Source of the DNA: an uncultured Pirellulaceae bacterium
GTDB taxonomy: Bacteria > Planctomycetota > Planctomycetia > Pirellulales > Pirellulaceae
DNA length: 64,000 nt
Reading direction: 5' to 3'
Assembly: GCA_938036435.1 (NCBI GenBank)
Contig: CALHPU010000018.1
Location: 124,001-188,000, forward strand
Shown: positions 1 to 7,162 of the stretch, in pieces
Numbering within the stretch: the stretch's first letter is position 1
Layout of the letters: each line of letters begins with the position of its first letter
Notes under the pieces: model-generated
Told to the model about the DNA's origin: nothing
Seen by the model: only the letters and a program-made list of their open reading frames with translations
Databases searched by the model: none
Program-made: the position numbers and the translations under genes

Positions 1-634
1 CGGCTCCACCTTCAATGACGTCGGTTCCGCCTCCACCGGCAAGTATGTCGTCGCCGGCGAACCCTCTAAGAATGTCGTCACCGCCGCCGCCGCGCAGTTG
101 ATCGTCACCAGCACCACCTTCGATGATGTCTTCGCCTTCTTCGCCTAGAATAAGATCGTCACCCGAGCCACCGGTTAGCACATCGTCGCCAAAACCACCG
201 GTGAAACTAACGCCAGATGATAAGGCTGAGACGTCGATGGTGTCGGCACCTGAGAAACCATCGACGAACAGGCTTTGAAAGATTGCTCCGTCAGCTGCAC
301 TGGTCGCGGTAAACACGTCGTCGAAATCACCCAAGTTGAAGTTCAGGGCTCCGATCAAAGAACTTGCGTTGCTGATCGACAAAGTGTCATTGGCAGACTG
401 CGATTGGCTGAGTACGAAATTAGAGTTTCCGACCGCATCGCCCTCTAGCACAATCGAATCGCCTCCACCCACCTGAATCTGAAGCGAGTTGGCTGTCGGC
501 GCGCTCAAAGATACGACATCTAAATCGCCGTCGTCGGCCTGAAAAAACACCTGCCCGCCGTCTTGAATTCCAGTGGTTATAGAATTAAAAGTGACCGACG
601 CGAGCAAGTTGCGTTGCTCAAGCGATTCAATCAT
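1..634 (-). CDS. RTX (calcium-binding repeat) exported protein, C-terminus beyond window
   Basis: The minus strand reads openly from an ATG at 634 to the window edge, so the C-terminus is missing. The protein opens with MIESLEQRNLLAS, which resembles the LEPR-XLL type start of large exported planctomycete proteins. A beta-rich stretch of about 130 residues follows. The last 65 or so residues are glycine/aspartate nonapeptides of the GGxGxDxL type (for example GGSGDDLIL, GGAGDDQLR, GFAGDDILA), the calcium-binding RTX beta-roll signature. It is therefore probably a secreted or surface protein that folds on calcium outside the cell. The reading frame continues upstream of 634 with a basic Arg/Lys-rich stretch, but the only well-placed ATG (728, with AGGAG 7 nt before it) is one base out of frame. 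The true start is uncertain. Confidence 0.85.
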   Translation of the reverse strand, partial: MIESLEQRNLLASVTFNSITTGIQDGGQVFFQADDGDLDVVSLSAPTANSLQIQVGGGDSIVLEGDAVGNSNFVLSQSQSANDTLSISNASSLIGALNFNLGDFDDVFTATSAADGAIFQSLFVDGFSGADTIDVSALSSGVSFTGGFGDDVLTGGSGDDLILGEEGEDIIEGGAGDDQLRGGGGDDILRGFAGDDILAGGGGTDVIEGGA

Positions 635-1170
635 TAAGAGTTGTGTGCGAGTTCTGCGCCGGAATTTTCTGTTCTTTTTCCAAACGACTGTCCGGCTAAT
701 TCTCGAAATCCAATTGTAGTTCTTCATGGAGTATCTCCTGTTGTTTTCGCCGAAGGAAAAATCGGGCTGGTGTTGAGCGTCTATTTGCGCGGCAGATAAG
801 TACGGCAACGGCCTATGACCGAACTCGGTTGGAGGCGTTAGTCTGGTCAATCTGATTAAGTTGAGATTGATGCAGCAAATAGATGATCGACAGAATGATC
901 ACAGCGCTTGATGAATCCCTCGGCGTTTGGCGACTGCAATCACGGTTGTGCAAGCAATGCAAGAGAAGGTGGGTAGGCGGGGCAACAAGTCTTGTGCCCT
1001 CCCAGCGGGCTGGTTTTGGTAAACCCTAGGGATTCTGCCGGTTTTAGTGATGAGGTGATCCTGAAGGAGCCGATGGACCAGATTGAGTCATCGTTTTTTT
1101 ACGCAACTCTGGGGCCTCAGTATGGAACTGAGACAGGTGCCCTATTTTGATCAGTGACAATGGAGTCGTC
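635..1170. other. Divergent intergenic region, including a displaced upstream start of the RTX gene
   Basis: This spacer separates the minus-strand RTX gene from the plus-strand coiled-coil gene and must hold both promoters. Positions 635-728 on the minus strand encode a plausible basic N-terminus in the RTX frame, preceded by AGGAG and an ATG at 728 that is one base out of frame. I see no other gene, convincing promoter or hairpin in the rest. Confidence 0.5.
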
Positions 1171-3435
1171 ATGTTTCTCGCCTATTTACCCGCTCTGTTT
1201 CTCGCTTTTTCCGGATTGGCCGTCGGCTATATCCTTTGGTATCGGGATTCTCGCCACGATGATTTTACGCGGCAAAAACTGATTTCCCAAAACATGGAAA
1301 TGAAACAGGCGCTAACGACGGCAAAAACTTCTTACGCTGCACTTGATGAACGTTTCACGCGTCAGCGCGGTCAACTGGGCGTACTACAGCAGCTGTGCGA
1401 TGACTGGTCAGCTAATCGTGAGCAAGCGGAAAAGGAACGTTTAGAGCTGGATGTCCAGCTGACCGAACGGACTCGCCAAATCGAGGGTTTGTCTGGCGAA
1501 CTTCAGGCGGAGCGCGAAAAATCGATCAAGCTTGAAGATACCGTGCACTCGATGACGCAAACTCAGCTTGAGAAAATCTCCGGCATTGAGAGCCAATGGA
1601 ACCAGAAGACGTCGGTTGCTGAAACGGCGTTGGTCCAGAGTCAGGCGGAAGTCAAATCGTTAACTGGCGATCGTGACCGACAACTGGAAAAACTTCATAA
1701 GGCCGAATCACGCATTGCTGAGTTAGAGTCAGAAATTCGTTCTAATGCCACCATTTTAGAGAACGCGAAAAAGAACGCCGGACTGGCAAAAGAGCACGTC
1801 TCGCTGGAAACGGCGCTCAAGCACAGCAAGGAATTGCTGAAGAAGTCAGAAGGACAGTGTGCTGCCGAGCGATCGGAGAAGGAAAGTTTGCGAGAGCAGT
1901 TAGAGTCTTCTAAGGCGAATTTGGCGAGTCTTCAGGAGCAAGTCGATGGACTGCACCTCGCGCACGCGGACGTCGAAACTTACAAACAGAAAGCCGAAGC
2001 ACTGGTATTGTCCTTGAGCAACGCCAACGGGCAGCTGGACAAGGTGTTATCGCAACGGGATTCTGCCCTAGATTCGTTTTCCGGCCTGCAAACCACAGCT
2101 AATGGTCTCCAAGCGCGTCTGGAAAACCAAGAGGCAAGTATCCATCGACTGCGTAAATGCCAAGACGATGCCTTGGAGAATCTCAAGCATGAGTTGAAGG
2201 TGCGGAGAGAGATGGAAGCCAAGTACGACTCGCGCCTGAGCGAGTTACGTGCCAAACTTGATAAGCAAAATGCTGAACATCAAAAACAGTTGGCAGAAGC
2301 TCAAAATGCGTCCGGCAGATTAAAGCAGGATTTTGACACCGAAGTAGAATTGCTACATGAAGTTGCTGAGAAAGAAGTCTTAGACTTGAAGAAGCAGCTG
2401 GAACAAGCAAACAAGACTGTTGCGACCTTTAAAGCCAACCAAGCTCAGGAAAGAGACAGACTGAAGGAGTTTGAGCAACTTTCGCAACAGCTCGCTCAAC
2501 GCGAAACGCAGCTGCAGGAGCTTTCGGCGTCGCTTCAAAATTCGTCCAATGGCTATCAACAGCAAGTCGTAAAACTCGATACGCAGCGTGAGCAATTGGC
2601 GATCGATCTTGAAGCTGCCCGACAGCAACTGAAGTCTCAACTGAAGCAGGACAGCGAAACAATCGGGCTGTTACAAGGTGAACGCAAGGACTTGCGGGCA
2701 GAGGTCGAGCGACTGCACGAGAAGATTGCAGACTTGCAAGAGGCTTTGGTCAAAGCTGAGCGAAGCCATCAGCAAATTGCAGATGAGAACGGATTGTTGG
2801 AACAGACCAAAAATCGGGCGGCCCGTTTAGAGAAGGATTTGATTCGCAAAGAGACCGCACTGAAACATCTTCTGGCGGAATCCAATGAATTGGCACGATT
2901 GAGAGATGAGTATGCTAGTTCGCTTCGGCGTCAGGCAGAATTGCAGGCGAGATTGGACTCAATGATGGCCGATCATTTGACCGACCAGACATTGCGAGAA
3001 CAGATTCGTGATCAGGGAAATACTATCCAGAGCCTGCGAGACCAAATTGCGGAACTCGAGCGCACAAGACCAAGTGAACCGGATCCTGCTATCATTTCGT
3101 TCACTCAAGCGATTAAGCAGCGAAATGAATCGACCTTTGATCCCGATTACGGAGGACGTGTTCGTCACGACTCGGCTCGCGGTATCGTCTTTACCGAGGC
3201 CCCTGAATCGCGTGATGATCTAAAACGTATCTCGGGAATTGCAACGGTTCTTGAGGGGCGTTTGAACGAGTTCGGAGTTTACACCTTCAAGCAGATTATG
3301 AATTGGAATCCTGAAGAAGTTGAGGAGTTTTCCCGATTGCTGGCGTTCCGTGATCGGATCGAGCGAGACGACTGGCAGGGGCAAGCACGTTTCTTCTACT
3401 CTCAAAAGCAAGCTGGCGTCGCTCCTGCCGCGTAG
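1171..3435 (+). CDS. Membrane-anchored coiled-coil protein with C-terminal helix-hairpin-helix domain
   Basis: From the ATG at 1171 the protein has 754 residues. An N-terminal transmembrane helix (about residues 2-24) is followed by a heptad-rich, Glu/Gln/Lys/Leu-rich coiled coil of roughly 600 residues. A compact C-terminal domain begins near DDLKRISGIATVLEGRL and continues through a GVYTFKQI segment to IERDDWQGQARFF. That last part is typical of the small HhH-type domain appended to some ribosomal and NADH dehydrogenase-like proteins (LxxIxGIGPxLExxLNxxGI, then RIxRDxWxxQA). A TTG at 1147 in the same frame is possible, but GGAG sits five bases before the 1171 ATG. Function is unknown; a structural envelope role with a nucleic-acid- or protein-binding tip is an inference. 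Confidence 0.85.
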   Translation: MFLAYLPALFLAFSGLAVGYILWYRDSRHDDFTRQKLISQNMEMKQALTTAKTSYAALDERFTRQRGQLGVLQQLCDDWSANREQAEKERLELDVQLTERTRQIEGLSGELQAEREKSIKLEDTVHSMTQTQLEKISGIESQWNQKTSVAETALVQSQAEVKSLTGDRDRQLEKLHKAESRIAELESEIRSNATILENAKKNAGLAKEHVSLETALKHSKELLKKSEGQCAAERSEKESLREQLESSKANLASLQEQVDGLHLAHADVETYKQKAEALVLSLSNANGQLDKVLSQRDSALDSFSGLQTTANGLQARLENQEASIHRLRKCQDDALENLKHELKVRREMEAKYDSRLSELRAKLDKQNAEHQKQLAEAQNASGRLKQDFDTEVELLHEVAEKEVLDLKKQLEQANKTVATFKANQAQERDRLKEFEQLSQQLAQRETQLQELSASLQNSSNGYQQQVVKLDTQREQLAIDLEAARQQLKSQLKQDSETIGLLQGERKDLRAEVERLHEKIADLQEALVKAERSHQQIADENGLLEQTKNRAARLEKDLIRKETALKHLLAESNELARLRDEYASSLRRQAELQARLDSMMADHLTDQTLREQIRDQGNTIQSLRDQIAELERTRPSEPDPAIISFTQAIKQRNESTFDPDYGGRVRHDSARGIVFTEAPESRDDLKRISGIATVLEGRLNEFGVYTFKQIMNWNPEEVEEFSRLLAFRDRIERDDWQGQARFFYSQKQAGVAPAA

Positions 3436-3500
3436 GTAAGCGTCGAGGGTGGATTGTCTTGCAAGACGGCAAGGCCAATTTTGACAAATCGAAAGAGCAT

Positions 3501-3528
3501 CACGCCCGCAAGCATGCGGGCGTGTTTT
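3501..3528 (+). terminator. Rho-independent terminator
   Basis: A perfect 9-bp GC-rich stem (CACGCCCGC / GCGGGCGTG) with a 6-nt loop is followed directly by TTTT. It lies 66 nt after the stop codon of the coiled-coil gene. Confidence 0.85.
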
Positions 3529-3710
3529 CATTTGGTTCCCCGCTTATCTTGGTCAATAATACATGACTGTCTAGTGAAATATTTTCGCGCAGGGTCCGTG
3601 ACGCTATGGGCATTATTGATTATTCTTTGTTTTGAAAATTACGTACGGAGTGACCCGATATGAAGGCCCGTTTCTTTGTGGGGCTCTCCAACGATCGAAG
3701 GATTCTGTTG

Positions 3711-4850
3711 ATGTTCTCCAAGTATATATTCTCAAGTCTATTGGCGGTAATTATGGCCGCCTCTGGATTACTATCGCTTCAGGCGTATGGGCAATTGGAA
3801 TCTGGCTGGAAGACGCATGACTTAAATCGGCCGGCTCCTAAAGTCGTCACTCCCAGCAAAGAGGCGATTTCAATAAAGCCTCCCAGTGATGCGTTGATTT
3901 TATTTGACGGATCGAATTTCGACAGCTGGAGAGGCGGTGTCGAAGGTTGGAAGATTGTCGATAACGCAATGGTGTTCGTTGACAAGGCGGGGCCATTGAT
4001 GACCAAAGAAGAGTTTGGTGATTGCCAGTTGCATTTGGAATGGGCCGCCCCGGCAGAAGTCAAAGGTAAGGGACAGCAGCGCGGCAACAGCGGCGTGTTT
4101 CTCATGAACGCATTCGAATTGCAGGTGCTAGACGGGTACGAGAACCCAACCAATGCCGACACCAGCGCGGCTTCTATTTATGGCCAGTATCCGCCGTTGG
4201 TGAATGCCAGTCGGCGTCCCGGGCAGTGGCAATCCTACGACATTATCTTTCGGGCACCTCGGTTTGGCGACGACGGCAAGTTGCTTGAACGAGCGCGGAT
4301 GACGGCGCTGCATAACGGCGTACTGGTTCAAGATAACTCTGAAATTCTTGGCCCCACCTCATGGCTCAAGCATCGCCAATACGCGCAAGGCAAAACAACC
4401 GGGCCGATTCGCATTCAGGATCACGGAAGCCCAGTGCGATATCGAAACATTTGGATCAGGCGACTGGCAGATCAACGCCCGCTTCCCAAACAACCTTACC
4501 CCCAAACCGCGTTGAAGCTGTCCCCAGAAAAACAGAAGCGTTTGATTGGAACCTATCCAACTGGAAACCAAAAAGAGTTTCACATCTTCGAGAAAGAAGG
4601 TCGTGTTTACTGCAAGCTGTACGGCGTGAGGATGAGAATGTTGGCGGTATCTGAAACGGAATTCACATTCGAGAAAACCGCAGGGAAAATTACGTTTCAG
4701 CTGAGCGAAAATGGAGAGGTGGAATCGGCGAATCTCCAGCTCGATGGCGGTGGAGTACGCACTGGTAAAAAGAAGAAAGAAGCTTCTCCAAAGAAAGTTC
4801 AACCAAAATCTGGCAAGGATAAACGCGCGACTGAAAAATCTGCCAAATAG
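3711..4850 (+). CDS. Exported DUF1080 (3-keto-disaccharide hydrolase-like) protein
   Basis: The 379-residue protein begins with a clear signal peptide (MFSKYIFSSLLAVIMAASG, then LLSLQAYG). The DUF1080 / 3-keto-disaccharide hydrolase fold, a concanavalin-like jelly roll abundant in planctomycetes, follows: LILFDGSNFDSWRG at its start, then the GNSGVFLMNAFELQVLDGY core, and GPIRIQDHGSPVRYRNIWIR at its end. These proteins act on polysaccharide-derived sugars in the periplasm. After the domain comes a small beta region and a very lysine-rich tail (GKKKKEASPKK). An in-frame ATG at 3660, with GGAG nine bases upstream, would add 17 residues before the signal peptide. I prefer 3711 because it gives a canonical signal peptide and has AAGGA upstream. 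Confidence 0.88.
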   Translation: MFSKYIFSSLLAVIMAASGLLSLQAYGQLESGWKTHDLNRPAPKVVTPSKEAISIKPPSDALILFDGSNFDSWRGGVEGWKIVDNAMVFVDKAGPLMTKEEFGDCQLHLEWAAPAEVKGKGQQRGNSGVFLMNAFELQVLDGYENPTNADTSAASIYGQYPPLVNASRRPGQWQSYDIIFRAPRFGDDGKLLERARMTALHNGVLVQDNSEILGPTSWLKHRQYAQGKTTGPIRIQDHGSPVRYRNIWIRRLADQRPLPKQPYPQTALKLSPEKQKRLIGTYPTGNQKEFHIFEKEGRVYCKLYGVRMRMLAVSETEFTFEKTAGKITFQLSENGEVESANLQLDGGGVRTGKKKKEASPKKVQPKSGKDKRATEKSAK

Positions 4851-4869
4851 CTGAACGCGGACTGAGCCC

Positions 4870-4894
4870 AAGGTGAACCTGATCGCACCTTTTT
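4870..4894 (+). terminator. Possible weak terminator
   Basis: A 6-bp stem (AAGGTG / CACCTT) with a 10-nt loop runs into TTTTT, 20 nt after the DUF1080 stop codon. The short stem makes this tentative. Confidence 0.4.
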
Positions 4895-4980
4895 GCTCTT
4901 TCTGATTCTTGCCATTACTTTCATGCCCGGCATTCAAACCGCTTCCCTATCATCTGTGATAAATTTAACTCGGAGAGAGA

Positions 4981-5841
4981 TTGAGTAAAGACCGAGACCT
5001 GATGCTGGATAACGCGCCAGTAAAGACTTTAAAGCATGGTGACCTGACCATTGAAGGCTACGCACGGGCAGCCGTGCAATCCTATTGGCGGATTCCGGAA
5101 CTGAAAATCGGATTTGACCTCGGTGCGCATCCTTGGGACTTCATGGGCGTTCCTACATGGTTGCTTTCTCACACGCATTTGGACCACGTTGCGGCTCTGC
5201 CTCTGTATGTGGCTCGGCGGCGACTGATGAAAATGGAACCGCCGACAATTTATCTTCCGTTAGACGCTGTCGATAACGTGAGAGCTATGCTCAATTCGTT
5301 TCAGCGTTTGGACCGCGGGCGGATGCCTTGCAACCTAATTGGCGTCGAAGAGAACATGGAATTCGACCTCTCCCGAGAGTTGGTGCTGAAGGTTTTAAAG
5401 ACCAAGCATACGATTACTAGCTACGGTTACGTGATTTTTGAACGCCGCAACAAGCTGAAGCCAGAGTATCAATCTCTATCGGGCGACGAAATCCGAGATT
5501 TGCGACTCAAAGGCGTGGATATTACTAATGAGGTTCGAGTCCCGTTGGTCGGCTATACCGGCGACACGTCTCCGCAGGGGTTGGATGACAATCCTTTGTT
5601 CTATCAGACGAAAATTTTGATCACCGAGATGACGTTTATTGCCCCCGATCACCAACCGCACTTGATTCATAAAAACGGACACATGCATTTAAATGATTTC
5701 GTTGAACGGGCGGGCAATTTTGAAAACGAAGTCGTGATTGCGGGCCACCTTAGTACACGCTATTCCCATCGGCACGCGGCCTCGATCGTCAAAAAGCGGT
5801 TGCCCGATATGCTCGGTGGGAAACTGAAAATCTGGATCTGA
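4981..5841 (+). CDS. Metallo-beta-lactamase fold hydrolase, RNase Z-like
   Basis: The 286-residue protein contains the metal-binding motif SHTHLDH (residues 63-69) near the start of a metallo-beta-lactamase fold. Later elements fit RNase Z-like members: VGYTGDTS (the conserved Asp), ITEMTF, and the C-terminal AGHLSTRYSH histidine motif. It may process the 3' end of tRNA, or be a related phosphodiesterase. The start is TTG, chosen because GGAG lies five bases upstream; an in-frame ATG at 5002 is the alternative. The hemW-like gene starts 4 nt after the stop, so the two are probably co-transcribed. A short palindrome (TATCATCTGTGATA, 4949-4962) lies just upstream and could be an operator. Confidence 0.85.
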   Translation: MSKDRDLMLDNAPVKTLKHGDLTIEGYARAAVQSYWRIPELKIGFDLGAHPWDFMGVPTWLLSHTHLDHVAALPLYVARRRLMKMEPPTIYLPLDAVDNVRAMLNSFQRLDRGRMPCNLIGVEENMEFDLSRELVLKVLKTKHTITSYGYVIFERRNKLKPEYQSLSGDEIRDLRLKGVDITNEVRVPLVGYTGDTSPQGLDDNPLFYQTKILITEMTFIAPDHQPHLIHKNGHMHLNDFVERAGNFENEVVIAGHLSTRYSHRHAASIVKKRLPDMLGGKLKIWI

Positions 5842-5845
5842 TTCG

Positions 5846-7045
5846 ATGGCTACGACAGAGTTTCCGTTGAACCCCGAGCCGCGTGTTGGTTTTGATCCTC
5901 AGCAAGATGCTCCGGTAAGTCTGTATGTTCATGTTCCGTTTTGTCGGCATCGTTGCGGGTACTGTAATTTTTCTTTGGTTGCCGGCCGAGATTATCTGGT
6001 GGATCGTTTCCTCAACGCGCTCGAAACAGAGATTCGGTGGCTCAGAAATTCTTGGAAAATCGAGACGCTGTTTCTTGGTGGCGGCACGCCCAGTCATTTG
6101 CAGGAATCTGATTTTCGCCGGCTGTTCGCCGCGATCGAAAGCCGTTTTTCGTTCTCTAGTAACGCCGAAATTACAGCAGAATGCAATCCCAGCGATATCA
6201 GTGCCGAAAAGGTCAACATGTTTTCAAGTTGCGGGATTAACCGAATTAGCTTGGGGGTTCAGTCATTCGATGCCGGAAAACTGCAGCGGCTTGAGCGCGA
6301 TCACAACGCCGCTCAAGTGGCGACTGCGGTCGAGCTAATTCGCGCACGCATTGATAACCTTTCCATGGACCTAATCTTCGCAACACCAGAAGAAACCATG
6401 GAGCTCTGGCGGCAGGATGTGGAAGCGGCGTTAGATCTTTGTCCCGACCACCTTTCCACTTATGAGCTGACCTATGAGAAAGGCACGCAATTTTGGAATC
6501 GGATGAATCGCAATCAACTTGTTCGGGCCGATGAGGACCTGTGTGCGTCGATGTACGAATGGACGATTAAGCGGTTGGCTGAAGCAAACATGCAACAGTA
6601 CGAAGTGTCAAGTTTTGCGACGCTCCAACGGCGTTGCCGACACAATTTGCAGTACTGGAACCGGCAACCGTGGTTTGCGTTTGGCCCCGGAGCGGCAAGG
6701 TTTATTGACGGCATTCGACAGACCAATCATGGGTCAACGATGCAATACTTGAAGCAAATTGAGAGCGGTCAGATGCCGGTGGCAGATCACTGCCAATTGT
6801 CGCCCCAAGACGCGGCCGCTGAGGGGCTGGCTATTGCGCTCCGCCAGATCGACGGTATTTCTAAATCAGGATTTGAGAAACAGTATGGATGCTGCATCGA
6901 CGAAGTGCTGGGCCAAACAAAGGCAACGTTGGTCGAGCACGCTCTAGCTCAAGAGCTTGGTGATCAGTTTCGGCTGACGCCCAAAGGGCTGATGGTCTGC
7001 GACCGGATCGCTGTTGAGATCATCGGCGGAGGAACAAGTTCGTAG
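5846..7045 (+). CDS. hemW: HemW-like radical SAM protein
   Basis: The 399-residue protein starts with SLYVHVPFC and the radical-SAM 4Fe-4S motif CRHRCGYC (C33, C37, C40). It then shows GGGTPSHL, the glycine-rich SAM-binding region, and ISLGVQSFD. This pattern and length match the HemW family, formerly annotated as oxygen-independent coproporphyrinogen oxidase-like and now viewed as a haem chaperone for respiratory proteins. The HemN-type fourth cysteine is absent, as expected for HemW. The gene follows the RNase Z-like gene by 4 nt and precedes polA by about 120 nt. Role is assigned by family only. Confidence 0.9.
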   Translation: MATTEFPLNPEPRVGFDPQQDAPVSLYVHVPFCRHRCGYCNFSLVAGRDYLVDRFLNALETEIRWLRNSWKIETLFLGGGTPSHLQESDFRRLFAAIESRFSFSSNAEITAECNPSDISAEKVNMFSSCGINRISLGVQSFDAGKLQRLERDHNAAQVATAVELIRARIDNLSMDLIFATPEETMELWRQDVEAALDLCPDHLSTYELTYEKGTQFWNRMNRNQLVRADEDLCASMYEWTIKRLAEANMQQYEVSSFATLQRRCRHNLQYWNRQPWFAFGPGAARFIDGIRQTNHGSTMQYLKQIESGQMPVADHCQLSPQDAAAEGLAIALRQIDGISKSGFEKQYGCCIDEVLGQTKATLVEHALAQELGDQFRLTPKGLMVCDRIAVEIIGGGTSS

Positions 7046-7162
7046 CTTAGCCTACTACGTTGTGCCTTTGGCCGCCGAGAATGACGATGCTAGGGGAGGA
7101 AACCGGAGGCGAATTTTGTTAGGCTTTGTTGGCACAAAGAAACTCACCTACCAAGAATTGCC

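Noticed and set aside
4359-4937. 192-residue minus-strand open frame
   Set aside because: Antisense of the DUF1080 gene, no ribosome site, no recognisable product.
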